Shown here: positions 35,771-46,403 of the stretch, piece after piece
Layout of the letters: every line of letters begins with the position of its first letter
Numbering within the stretch: position 1 is the first letter of the stretch
NCBI RefSeq assembly: GCF_015706575.1
Contig: NW_024037073.1
Coordinates: forward strand, 25,216,622 to 25,280,621
DNA length: 64,000 nt
From: Patiria miniata
Taxonomy: Eukaryota > Echinodermata > Asteroidea > Valvatida > Asterinidae
Direction of reading: 5' to 3'
Notes under the pieces: model-generated
Told to the model about the DNA's origin: nothing
Database searches by the model: none
What the model saw: only the letters and a program-made list of their open reading frames with translations
Position numbers and translations under genes: made by a program

Positions 35771-38699
35771 TCAAGCAGCTACATCCATGCTCTGTCCGTC
35801 TAGCAATGAAGGTCAGCAAACAGACGATAGCTCTGCAAAACTTCAGCATCACCATCAGAGACATCTGTTACCCTCTACATGTACGTAGTAGCTCAAACAT
35901 CCACAGACCTCCAATTGCCTTCCTCCTCCAATTTCTTAGACCTCCTCCTCCAATGTCTTCTAAGGATGTGACGTTTCATTTTGTAAATGTTTAGCAAACA
36001 TTTAAAGAACCATCTCAATGTTGAGCCCTTTCACAAAGACTGACGACTGCCCATTGTGCAGACCAACATGATCGACACAACAAATAATAAATGAGTAACA
36101 TAATAAAAAGAGGGCTGTCATTGAAAACAATAAAAAGATGAGCACGTAGCCTGAAAGTAATCTAGTACTGCAGTTCTCCTTAGCTTTTAGCAAATTGAAT
36201 AGGTTTGGATTATTTTTGTTATGCATGCTCAACTCAAAGGAAGATAGCGAAAAATAGGTTCCTGTTTTTAAAATTTGAGTTTTGTTAAAACTTTTGGAAA
36301 AATTTAGAATTTTGTTTATTATTTTAAATGTTTAAATGTGTAAATGTCACATCCATAATCACTCCACCAATACATAGTTCCCCTTTTGCCTGTGGATTTC
36401 AGTTTAATGTTTACACTCAGCCTGCAGAGGACAAAAATACTTTTTGATATCAGATTTTATATATTTATTGAATTTGTTAAAAGCACAAGTAAATTAATAT
36501 GCACAGTTTAAGTAGCTAAATTAAATTTATGATATACATCTTTTTTCAAAGTGGATTTTTGTTAATTTTCACCTACTGCTTCTAATTGTTTCAGCTTCTT
36601 TTCAAAAAGTTAAATGTACCCACTGACACCCTATAGTGAACATAGTTAAACAGTACAACTGCCAATGCATCAACCTTACGCTAGAATCATTCGTGGGTTT
36701 ATCTCTATCCTAAATGCTGGAGATAGTTTATCATGAATTTCTTCCCGCATGTACACTCCCAGCAAGTTTTTATTAAAAAGGGGCCTATGGGTCATTCTTC
36801 AGTATCAAGTGTCTACTTTCATGTCCCGACACTTTAAGGCACTATAATTCGAAAAAATATAGAATGAAAATAAGATTTTTGAGCAGTGAAATTAACACGA
36901 CTCCTATTATGTGCAGTGTTAAAAACTCTTTAACATAATGGACAAGATGCTCATTCTTTACAATACTCCCTCAAAACCCCCTCAAAATGCATGTCCCCGT
37001 GTATTTCTCAATATGTACCTACTGCCATAATTTGTAAAGTAAACAACTTGAAAAGGTAATTATACCTCCAAAAGCCAAGTAATATAATAATTGTCATTTC
37101 CGTCACAAAAGGTGTGACGGATATGACTTTTGCATTCTTTTCACAATCAATATTTCTTTGGGTCCTATTGAAAATAAAGGAACCCAACATTAATTATTTC
37201 CTGTAGAAAACTACTTCACATCACCACTCCAATACAATAGAGACTAAAATAACAGAGAGAGAGATATGTTGCAAGGATGAATGAAGTCCCTGAAAGCCAT
37301 CAGCCCTGTTTTTGGTACATAATAATTGTCAATTATCAGATTGATCTTCGATCAGGCCAATTAAATATGTTGAACACTTCAAGTTATTCAACATGGGAAA
37401 ATGCACATGACGAACGTGAGAAACCACTAGCTTAATTGTCACTTCCTTAACATGCTCAAAATCCAAAATGTTTAAATAGGATTATGTGAAAATCTTAGAT
37501 TTACGGTTTATGGAAAAGGTCCGTTGATGCGATTGCAAACCCCGCGCTTTGTGAATGCACATTGCCATGATCGCAACCTTGGTAATACGATTCTTTCCCT
37601 GTTAAATACTCACGACCAGGCCATGAACGTCTTGCAGTTTTTCAGGGGTTAATAAAATCGAGTTGACGGCGGACACACTGAACCAAGTACCTCACAGTCA
37701 CAAATTAGCAGAGATAAAACCATGAAAACATCCGGAGAAAGTGACCCAACATGGCGACGACACTTGCGAGACGGGCTTGAGTACAGGGTCTTTTCATTGT
37801 GACATGTGCATGCAGCACTGACATGACAACAAACCGCCACATGTGAATTGTAACCATTCATTTTGCACCTGTCAGTGTCACAAAACAACATCACCTGTAT
37901 GCGCCCTCACGTGGGCAATACGTCATACCTTGGGAATTTTCGTAAACATTGGTTTCCTTTGAAAGATTTAGCTTTGACTTCCAGCGATGTTATTTTGTCA
38001 CTTTCGGGATATACTGGTATCGGTCTTTGTTTTGCTTTGAACATTTCTTGTTGTTGACAGCCCAAATGTTATGACATGCCTGTATCGGACATGTAATTAG
38101 TTGTGGAAATGATTACGACACCGAGCCGAAGCTAGTCCGAAATTTCAAAAACGCCACTCTCAAAGATTTGTTTAGAGGGCGCTGTTAAAGTTACCGGTAG
38201 AAACTTTTTAACATAGACTTGGTGGCAGGATTACCCCCAGAGAGATTGACCCCTCATGATACCAAAAATGCTACCTCAAAATGAAAAAAAGTAGAACATA
38301 GTTCCCTAAGAACGGTGTAAAGATTATGTATGTTTGTTTTTGTGTTTACGTATATGTATGATATCCTGGGCAAATAGCAGAGCTGCAGCTCAGTCCATTA
38401 TTTGTTTGCCAAATTGTGGTAAACGCAAGAAATGTGGCCTACAGAACCGAAATGGGCCGAGTCATTTGAGGGTACTCACCCTCAGGTGCAGTTCCACCAA
38501 TGGGGGGGGGGGGGGGGGGGGGGACAGGGAGCACCCAAATTTTTGTTGAGACCACCCCCCCCCCCATTAAAAAAAAAGAAATTCCCTACAAAAGACGGTA
38601 GCAAATGTTAGAATTAAGGTGATGTCACATTCGAACGGTCTCTCCCTCCCCCCTTCCCCCTCAAAAAATAGTTGTGAGCAGGGGCCATGAATTGTACAC
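35771..38699. other. No gene recognised
   Basis: AT-rich sequence. 35771-36000 may be the 3' tail of the Penelope-like copy. 38500-38560 has a G run and a C run typical of MITE debris. I see no supported exon, RNA gene or complete transposon here. Confidence 0.45.
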
Positions 38700-39008
38700 C
38701 AGTCGCGGATCCAGAGGGGGGTGTCAACCCCCCCCCCCCCCCCAGCTCTGTCAAAAAAAAAAAAAAATTATCATACAAATCCCAAAAAATGTATACTGGT
38801 ATATGTCCGCCTGTTCAAAATACGGTACACCAGTCTGTAATCTAGTGTTACTAATCATCGAATTTGAACAGTGCCCCCTATTGAAATATGGAACCAGCCC
38901 CCACCCCCACCCCAGTTTTTGATTTTACGGAGGCCAAGTGTTTACATTTTCTGATTTTTTTCGCTGATGAACCCCCCCCCCCTGTGAAAATTCCTGGATC
39001 CGCCCCTG
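38700..39008. mobile_element. Short transposon with CGGATCC-type ends and 5-bp TSD
   Basis: 309 bases starting CAGTCGCGGATCCAGA and ending with the complement of CAGGGGCGGATCCAGG. The five bases TACAC flank it on both sides (38695-38699 and 39009-39013). The ends match the 3-kb element at 51879-54898, which also has a 5-base duplication, so both belong to one family (hAT-like ends; a 5-base duplication fits the hAT5 group or another 5-bp superfamily). Confidence 0.75.
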
Positions 39009-39013
39009 TACAC

Positions 39014-40685
39014 TATTAGGTAATGTAGTGTGCACGATTGTAGGATTTTATCAGCACTCCCCTGGGCACTCCCCATTGAATATATGTACAAGAAAAGGAA
39101 GATACTTAAATTTTTTAAGATATTTTAAATTTGGGTTTGATTATTTTTCTTGAGTACTTTCCATTAGCCATGATATCTACTTGGAAACATTGGGATTCTG
39201 TAACCAAGAAATTAAGCGTGACACGATGAAATAAGCCAGAGGAAAACATGGTCAATCTTTCACACAGAATAATTTGACTGAAACAAGTAAATTAGCTCAG
39301 ATCTACATGTACATGTATTTAATATAAAATTTGCCATTGAAAATACAATTTTATTAAAAGTTCAAAAGAGTTCATTCTAACATCACGTTGCCAGAAAACT
39401 AGAACATTTTATAGAAAGTCTGATTCATTTTAAACACCGCATCCACTTTAATAATTTGCCATTGGAAATATAGTTTTTTGAAAAATGAAAGAAGTGACTG
39501 TTAATTTGTACAGCACATAAATTCTGATAAGTTTAATAACTATATGGTGTACATGTATTATAAATGACAAACACAATTACATGTACATTAAAGTAGGTGA
39601 ATCCTATCCACATCATCTACGTTCATACCAACATCCATGACAGAAAACCTTATCGCATTTGCATAAATAATCTCAACAAGGCAAATTTGCACTTCACTGT
39701 AACACACATTGTTTTGATGTTCAAATGTATTTCACTCTCGAAGGTTATACGAAATGACAAAAACACTTCTAAATTGTATATAAATTCTTTGGAAGATTTG
39801 GAAACTTAAAACAAAGGGAATACAAATTCATCTTGATGTTTTATAATTACACATTGCACTCAGATGAATACATGCCTTTCGTGATTGCATGTGCTGTCCA
39901 AATCTGGTCTCAGATTATCATGATCATGACTAATCCTACGCATGCAAGAGTCATTTGACTATTAAAAATGTTCACATTTGATGTTTCCCATTTACCATCA
40001 GAAGCAATGAAATACACTACTTGTATAATCCTAATGACTGCAACTTTCTTAAAAGGTACATATGATTGTTTGCTTCTTGTGCCTTTACTTTCGTTTGAAG
40101 CAACAAAATTGCTAAAAGTCTGAAGCAGGGTGCATGACAACTAACCTGTTGAAGGTTGATTGGATAGTATACGTTTTAAGAAAACCGAGAAAATACATTC
40201 ACTTTTTTGGGGTGTCTTGTAACTGGATTCCATTGCTAATGCATAATGTGCCGTGGACACCCTCTTTCAACACCACCTCAGTTTTCATCCACACGAAACA
40301 ATTTCAGCTGGAATATTTTCATATTGTATTAGGTACCACTCCTATCTTGACTCTGAGCAGAGTTTTGTCATTAAATCAATTCTTCTCCAGGTCATTGCAA
40401 ATGATGCACATGGCTTTGAGTTAACAGTGTTTCAATTTTATCTGTGAATGTACATTGGTCCAGTAAATAAAACTTTCAGGTCCTGTTGTCCACAAAAGTT
40501 TCACACAAAATTTGAGCCCTGCTAACAAACTCATTGCACAGAGTAAGATGTGACAATAGCTTGTAGATTGACAACTAGTCTCTGTGGTTTCAGTAAAATA
40601 TATAAAAAAAACATGTTTACATAATAAAATATGTATATTGCATTATTAATTTAGAGCACAAAATTGCATCATGACAAGTTCCAAT
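39014..40685. other. No feature recognised
   Basis: AT-rich non-coding sequence. No supported exon or transposon boundary was found on either strand. Confidence 0.4.
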
Positions 40686-40689
40686 TTAA

Positions 40690-41204
40690 AGGGAAAATAC
40701 AACATTTGCAAACATCAAAAATTAAAACTACCAAATCATTTTGAAATACCTTGCTGGACTGTTAGTGAATGACAGTGTAAAGCATCCTGTGAAATCATGG
40801 CACCTGGTATACTGTCATTTTCAAGAAAAGTGGTATTTTTGTATCAATTTCAAACGCTGATCGGCCGATCAGCGTTGGAAACAACTGGCTTTTTTTCAAA
40901 TACTGGCCCCAATTGACCATCGCACTTGTTTGCAATCGATTACAAACCTATGGACGGGTACGAGCCAGCTAGACTGGTTCCCCGACCTTACAATTCCCCA
41001 TTGTATGTAAACTGCTCTGTTTCTTCTTATATGGAGTCAGGGAACCAGACTACAGCAAAATGATCGTTTTTCTTGGTTTTTATAGCATTTTCGAACCCCA
41101 AAACCTCAAAAAAGTCAGTGTAACTATATATGCTATATATGTCCAACCCCCCAATTCCATCCATTTCTAAAAATTACAGCAAAAGCAAATGATGTATATT
41201 CCCT
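40690..41204 (-). mobile_element. TTAA-flanked foldback element, copy B
   Basis: 515 bases with terminal inverted repeats (AGGGAAAATACAACATTTGC against AGGGAATATACATCATTTGC) flanked on both sides by TTAA (40686-40689 and 41205-41208). The interior is homologous to copy A (20841-21376) in the opposite orientation. The centre holds a 24-base perfect palindrome at 40853-40876. No coding frame. Confidence 0.85.
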
Positions 41205-41309
41205 TTAAGAGTACTGATTTCAACAATGAATTAATCATTATTTTTAAAAAAATATAACACTGTCTCATTATTTTGTTACAATTGTTATATTATAATAATG
41301 CAATATATT

Positions 41310-41500
41310 TCATAATGCACTAATCGTCGGTTTCCCTTTTTGGTTTATTGGAACATTTGTTTGTTTATTTGAACAATCCTTTGTACTGATCCAGTGTAAC
41401 GGCACAAATTTGGACACCATGTATTGGTTCAGTTGAGCTTGCCATTTGGGGTCGAGATGCATGTTGAGAAGATGCCTGGTGATAGATGTCTTGAGATCCT
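41310..41500 (-). CDS. PhnD-like substrate-binding protein, last exon
   Basis: Terminal exon of a spliced minus-strand gene. The acceptor is strong (polypyrimidine tract then CAG at 41501-41503) and the frame ends with TGA at 41310-41312. It encodes about 63 residues starting EDLKTSITRHLLNMHLDPKW and including SKFVPLHW. In bacterial phosphonate/phosphite-binding proteins of the PhnD type (periplasmic binding fold) the C-terminus has the same order: LP-x-L ... LL-x-LH-DP ... FVP. Joining to the 43087-43266 exon splits a Glu codon exactly. The domain family is recognised; the animal protein's ligand and role are unknown. Confidence 0.7.
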
Positions 41501-41847
41501 CTGAGGAAAAAAAAAGAAGAATATTCAAAATGAGACAAGCAAAATGGTGGTTAATCTAAACGCAGACTCAAAACGGCAGGTTCTTGCAGGCCGTTCAAAG
41601 TCTGATACTGGCAAGCACGTAGATTGTCAGATCGACCTATGATGCAGGGTTCAACATTATTTAAATATCTACAAGCGTACTAAATATCAGAATCATGAGG
41701 CCCTTGTATGTCCTCATGTACACGTGTCAGGTCAGATCTTCTGTTTAAACGGTGGTCTGACTGTCTGAGGTACTGTCCTCTTCCACACAACAAATATCTT
41801 TACGCAAAGTATGTACATGTGTATCACTCATTTTATTCAGCATTCAT

Positions 41848-42226
41848 AAGATGGATTTTGCGTCGGAGTGATGTAAATCAAATTAAGTTTTGCCCTTCAC
41901 CGGCGTATAAACGGTTGGTACCTCCCGAGTGAAAGTTGGAAAAATCACTCGGGTGGGACTCGAACCCAAGACCTCCTACTTTCTAGTGCAGATGTCTTAC
42001 AACTCAACCACCGAGCTAAGGGAATCAGTTGGCTGGTTCAAATCTGATGTACATATAGCAGCAGGTATAGCATTAACTATTCATAAGATGGAATTTTAAT
42101 TTGGGGTTATGTAAATCAATTTAGGTTTGCCCCCTCGCCAACGTTTTTTTTCCAACTTTCACTCAGGAGGTAACACACTCATACAGTGTTTATACGTAGG
42201 GGAGGGCAAAACCTAATTTGATTAGA
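41848..42226 (-). mobile_element. tRNA-like TIR element in an intron
   Basis: Starts CATAAGATGGATTTTGCGTC, then AAGTTTTGCCCTTCACC, a minus-strand tRNA-like core at about 41946-42015 (complement of B box GGTTCGAGTCC at 41959), a second direct copy of the CATAAGATGGAATTTT end at 42079, and finally the inverted end GAGGGCAAAACCTAA. It therefore has both direct and inverted end repeats. It lies in the last intron of the PhnD-like gene. Confidence 0.75.
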
Positions 42227-42232
42227 GTTTTA

Positions 42233-42520
42233 TTCAGCATGCAGAGTCCTGTGGTCAAAAGGTTCCTGTGTTTGACTCATGCACGATGTTATGTTGAGTC
42301 AATCTTGACAGGGGACACGGTGCTGGTGTTCTTGGGCAAGATACATTACTACAATTGCCTCCATTGAGTACAAGTGGGGGGGGGTGCAGACCAGATAGGG
42401 CTGATCTCGAGCTTATAGCAGCAAAGTGTTCTCATGGCCTGATGAACAGGGGTAATAAGTGTGAGCAATCTGAGAGTGTTGTATAAGAGTGCTATATGAA
42501 CACTGCACTATGATCATCAA
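42233..42520 (+). mobile_element. Probable tRNA-derived SINE
   Basis: Begins with a degenerate tRNA-like part (GTCCTGTGGTCAAAAGG, GGTTCCTGTGTTTGACTC) and continues with CTTGGGCAAGATACATTACT and AATTGCCTCC, a body motif common in animal tRNA SINEs. It ends AAGAGTGCTATATGAACACT, a LINE-like 3' tail form. Target duplications were not resolved. Confidence 0.5.
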
Positions 42521-42603
42521 ATAGCTTAACATCAGCACAAGGTGTTGGGCGACAATGCGTTCAAGAGTTCCCCCTAAACCTTTTCTTAAGAGGTATTACT
42601 GGG

Positions 42604-43056
42604 CAGTGTTGTAGGACTCGAGTCTAGGACTCGGACTTGAGTTGGACTCTAGTCACATTGGAAAATGACTCGGACTTGACCATGACTCCTCGAACTCGAT
42701 GACTCGCGACTCGAGTCACGTAATTTCATCAAAAGTAAAAACCTAACGTAGGGATGGGAAAGGATCATTGAGGAATACTGTTTGGATGATAAAACATGGA
42801 GGGAAGGGTTGGAGGAAGATTTTTTAGGGATGGGAATTAAAAGGAAAACACATTTTGGCTGTAAACAAAATGTACACACACTACTATATACACTGGGATT
42901 TACTTAAAAGACAGAATGGAGGATCAAAAAATAATTTTAAAAAAACTATTAGTTCGGTGAACAAGTGACTTGTGTCTCGGACTCGGACTCGAGGCTTGTG
43001 ACTCGAGACTTGGACTCGGACTCGGACTCGATGTTGGTAACTCGACTACAACACTG
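42604..43056. mobile_element. hAT-type MITE with GACTCG subterminal repeats
   Basis: 453 bases with terminal inverted repeats CAGTGTTGTAG. The 8 bases on each side (TTACTGGG and GTACTTGG) agree at six positions, consistent with an aged 8-bp hAT target duplication. Both ends are loaded with GACTCG/GACTTG hexamers, a subterminal-repeat arrangement. The interior (42725-42950) has no transposase. It lies in the last intron of the PhnD-like gene. Confidence 0.8.
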
Positions 43057-43086
43057 GTACTTGGTCACAGAGTCCACTGTACCTAC

Positions 43087-43266
43087 CAGGTAATTCTGAG
43101 TTGACCACCCCAGGGTAGACAGGCAAAGGCCCCCATGAGGTGACGACATGAAGCTTGTCCCTCAGCTCAGGATGGCCCTTCATCTGTAAGGCCAGGGTGT
43201 TGGAGTTGATGCCTGTACCGTCTGCCGTCTTATTAAGGATCATCTGGATGGACTTCAGATGGGAAC
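43087..43266 (-). CDS. PhnD-like substrate-binding protein, penultimate exon
   Basis: 180-base exon with a strong acceptor (T-rich tract, CCCAG|G) and donor CCTG|GTAGGT. It encodes SHLKSIQMILNKTADG, then INSNTLALQMKGHPELRDK and the SWGPLPVYPGVVNSELP stretch. The family pattern is G-S-H ... DAA/GINS ... HPEL-x-x-KL-x-V ... S-x-P-x-P-x-VV-x-x-LP, matched in order. The Gly codon is split with the upstream exon (G|GT). Hinge and ligand-lobe regions of the periplasmic-binding fold are therefore covered. Whether it binds phosphonate cannot be read from this sequence. Confidence 0.75.
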
Positions 43267-43304
43267 CTGGGCAGGAAAAAAAAAATTATGAGATGTAAAT
43301 TAGC

Positions 43305-43605
43305 CTTTTTTATATTTGATTTTTTGTTTGCCCTTCGCTGACATATTTTGTAAACACTGTGCACTTAGTGTTGTCCGAAGGCTTAGGTGGGACTCAAACT
43401 AATGACCTCCTACACAAACAAAGTTGGGTTAAGCGCAAGCTCAGTGGTCGAGTGGTTAATGCGTCTGCACTAGGAAGCAGAAGGTTGGGGGTTTGTGTCC
43501 AAGCAGAAGTAAGCTTGTTGATTTTTTTTCTTGCAAACCCTCGGACAAAACTCAATGTGTACAGTGTTTGTAAAATACTTCAGGGAAGGGCAACAAAAAA
43601 AATAC
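43305..43605 (+). mobile_element. tRNA-like TIR element in an intron
   Basis: The left end TTTGCCCTTCGCTGACATAT and CACTGTGCACTTAGTGTTG mirror the right end (CAATGTGTACAGTGTTTGT, AAGGGCAACAAAAA). The core at 43438-43500 has A-box TGGTCGAGTGG and a CTGCACTAGGAAGCAG stem-loop-like segment; the B box is degraded (GGGTTTGTGTCC). It occupies most of the intron between the two upstream PhnD-like exons. Confidence 0.75.
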
Positions 43606-43756
43606 ATATATGAAAAAGAAGATCAATAATTATATGGATGAAATTGAATAAAGTTGATTCCTACTTTCTAATTCACAATTTCGAATTTCACAACTATTCA
43701 CATAGAATTGAGATGCAGACCAATTGCAAAGGAGTCTTCACAGATGTTTGTGTTAC

Positions 43757-43899
43757 CCGACTGGATAATTTTACCGAAGAAACTGGCCTTGTTCTCTCCT
43801 ATCTTTTCGAGTCCTCGATGGGTAATCCCGAATCCGCTCAGTGAATGGACGTCATTGTAGGCCCAAACAGATCCACGTAGGTCCTCAAACACTTTATAT
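43757..43899 (-). CDS. PhnD-like substrate-binding protein, internal exon
   Basis: 143-base exon with acceptor ATAG|A and donor TCGG|GTAACA. It encodes YKVFEDLRGSVWAYNDVHSL, then SGF and ends FFGKIIQSG. In the family this is the start of the second lobe: LRGK-x-x-A-x-ND-x-x-S-x-SG ... FF ... SGSH, the last H supplied by the next exon. Phases agree across all three exons, which strongly supports a real spliced gene. Upstream exons for the first lobe were not found between 43900 and the edge of recognisable repeats. Confidence 0.75.
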
Positions 43900-44084
43900 C
43901 TATCAATGAAATATATTCAATACAATTATGATTAGCATTGAAATATTTACATAGAATCAGGGGGGGGGGGGGATGTCAGGGGAAGAAAAGGGGATGGGGA
44001 TTATATTCCCCCCCCCCCAACAAAAATGGACAAACACACTTTCCCCTTCCCAATTGTCACATTTGTGGAAGACAGTGTTCTAGT

Positions 44085-44220
44085 GAAGGTTTGCAGTTTG
44101 CAGTAACACCATGTAGGCATGCAGAGTCTCTTTTGGGAAGATGTGTGGTTCTGAAAAGAACCACACATCTTCCCAAAAAAGACTTCTACATGGTGGTACT
44201 GCAAACTTTTACTAAACCAT
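44085..44220. repeat. Foldback hairpin element
   Basis: Long inverted repeat centred on GAAA near 44155. The inner arms TTGGGAAGATGTGTGGTTCT are exact complements on the two sides, and the outer arms continue with ACCATGTAG and TTTGCAGT with a few mismatches. Stem about 55-60 bp. Probably a MITE. Confidence 0.85.
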
Positions 44221-44344
44221 GCCACCACGTAATTAGACCAAGTAGTTAGCCCTTGCAAATTGTCTTGCAAAGATGTTCAATCAACAAAACTGAGAACATG
44301 ACAACATCAACTTGATCGTAAGGCAAGGCAGAGACTGATTTCAA

Positions 44345-44770
44345 ATAATATAATAACAATAACGTAAATTTATACTGCGCCATTATCCGCCATAAATGAC
44401 ACTCATGGCGCAAACAAACATTATATCAAATCAGAAATAACAAAACAATTAAATGTAACTAAACCAGAACATTCTGAGTGTTCTGAAACACATAGGTCTT
44501 TAGGGCAACTTTAAATTCAGAAAGCGATGAGATATTGCGAATGTCGAGGGGTAGTTTGTTCCAAAGATGAGGACCTGCGTGAGAAAATGATCGATCACCC
44601 CAAGATTTGTGAGTGTGAGGGACAACCAGCAAAGAAGCATCAGAAGATCTCAATCGCCTGGATGGATTATATGGAGTTAATAGGTCTATGTTGTATTCAG
44701 GAGCTGAATCATGAAGGCAATGAAAAACAAACAGTAACAGTTTGTACTTAATCCGGTCAGCAATGACAAC
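44345..44770 (-). mobile_element. 5'-truncated LINE 3' end (jockey/CR1 superfamily)
   Basis: The minus strand encodes the conserved tail of many jockey/CR1-type LINEs: RIKYKLLLFVFHCLH, LRSSDASLLVVPHT, WGDRSFSHAGPHLWNKLPLD and FKVALKTYVF, ending with a stop at 44459. The 3' UTR ends GGCGCAGTATAAATTTACG and a TTATTGTTATT-like tail, the usual form of such LINE ends. The 5' break is near 44770. The RT domain is absent. Confidence 0.85.
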
Positions 44771-45265
44771 AACCCCAGAAAGTGAAGAAGAAACTCTGAT
44801 CAGATGACAACCAACATTTGCCCAGGAAAAAAAAAGGTAACTGATGAACAGAAATCAAATTGTGAATTGTGAATAAAAACTTCCATTTGACTTCATTCCT
44901 TATCAGATCAAATTGAATATCAAACAGAAGGGAATTACAGAATTGTTGTATGGGTAAATAAATCAACATCCAGGGGAAGAACACAATTCATTATGGGGAA
45001 AAGACAAGAAGGATTGATAGAAAAGAAAATCTCCTCCTTTTTTGCTGTTGTCTACATCTACATATACCTTTGTACAAAGTAAAATTAGTGCTTAAAGATG
45101 TTTTGAGTGAATGTTACTTTCCGTCATCAGTAACATGACCAAATTGAAACCAACTACCAACTACCTGCTCCTCCGTCCAATCACATCCATATACTGTCAT
45201 TATCCCCAAAGCCATTTTCAGGATGTATTCATCAAGTTTATTCCCATGTGAACGGTTGAACCAAC
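44771..45265. other. No feature recognised
   Basis: Between the truncated LINE and the mariner-like insertion. Minus-strand translation of 45120-45260 gives short open pieces without recognisable similarity; no convincing PhnD-like exon was found here. Confidence 0.4.
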
Positions 45266-45367
45266 TACAGGATGAGTCAAAAAGAAAGTGACCGAATTTG
45301 AAAAAAATGTTTCAAAAATTTGGCTCGTTTTATGTTAATAAAAAAACATGGATAAAGTATATCTTAT

Positions 45368-46403
45368 CAGACTTGTATGACTCGTGACTCGGACTCGGAC
45401 TCAAGTCCAACTCGAGTCACATTTTTAATGACTCGGACTGGGACTCGAGTCACTTTGATTTACGACTCGGACTCGGACTCGGGGCTACGGACTCGGACTT
45501 GGACTTGAACTGACTTGTGACTCGATGGAAATTACCGCACTGCACACGCGCACATATATAATTCGATCGTTTTCTTTACTGTGCAATACATGTACAGGGC
45601 GCTCGATGTGGTGCGTGCGTGGCCGTGGCCGGTTACCGATATATTGACTTATAGAAATCAATGCACTGAAACTTGTACCCCGCCATCAACACGCAATACT
45701 GCATTGGTGCAAGATTGATAGGGTAAGGTACCAGACTTTTCTTGTCAGACGTCCTGTCGTTCACACGTGTATTGCTGTCGCATCGCGATAACGCGATATG
45801 AATAGTCTGCTGATCTGCCCGTTTCGGTAACGTTACATGCAAGTTGCAACGTACGTAGATCATGATGGCATCCACTTCAAAAATTGTCAATTTTGGATAT
45901 CTTAACATCAAGAGAAATGCCAATGGAAGATCAAGTGCAGAATGCAAGTTCTGCAGGAAGAAAATAGAGGAGAAAACCGGCACTACGTGTACATGTACAT
46001 CCAACTTCAATCGCTACCTTTCACGACGTCTATAGAACTTAGAAGTCTAAAAAAAGATATTTGAAACGCCTGAACTTCAAATGCAAAAGTTAGGCCAATA
46101 CCAGTTTTGTCTGAATTGCCTTTATAACTGTTTTTGCAAATGAACTCCTCATTTCCAGAGAAAATTAGAGAAAAGCTGTGGGGAAAAATGAAAATTTACA
46201 GCACCTGAAATGTACGTATTTCCATACTATATCAAAGGTGACTTTGAATCTCTGAATTCCCTAAAATGTACGTTTTTTGATACAAAGAGGTGACTCGTGA
46301 CTTGGACTTGGACTCAACCTTTGTGACTCTCTGACTCGGACTTGAACTGGAGGACTCGGGACTCGGACTTAGACTCGAGAAATGTGACTCGAATACAAGT
46401 CTG
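45368..46403 (+). mobile_element. hAT element with GACTCG subterminal repeats and BED relic
   Basis: 1,036 bases with terminal inverted repeats CAGACTTGTAT. Flanking octamers TATCTTAT (45360-45367) and CATCTTAT (46404-46411) agree at seven of eight, as expected for a hAT insertion. GACTCG/GACTTG hexamers crowd both ends (45380-45530, 46285-46400). The element sits inside the mariner-like element. It carries the start of a BED-finger frame but no catalytic domain. Confidence 0.85.
45862..46035 (+). pseudogene. Degenerate BED-type zinc finger relic
   Basis: 57-codon frame from ATG. Residues 26-53 read AECKFCRKKIE ... TSNFNRYL: a Cys-x2-Cys pair (C28, C31) followed at the right spacing by the T-S-N-(L/F)-x-R-(H)-L block of BED fingers, which bind DNA at the N-terminus of hAT transposases. 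The zinc-binding histidine is Tyr (Y52) and the last ligand is missing, and the frame stops at once. A decayed transposase start. Confidence 0.65.

Noticed and set aside
42649..42879. Protein-coding frame inside the hAT MITE
   Set aside because: 76 codons without recognisable domain, in the middle of a 453-base non-autonomous element.
45120..45260. Upstream PhnD-like exon
   Set aside because: Minus-strand translation contains no first-lobe motif and lacks a donor at the required phase.
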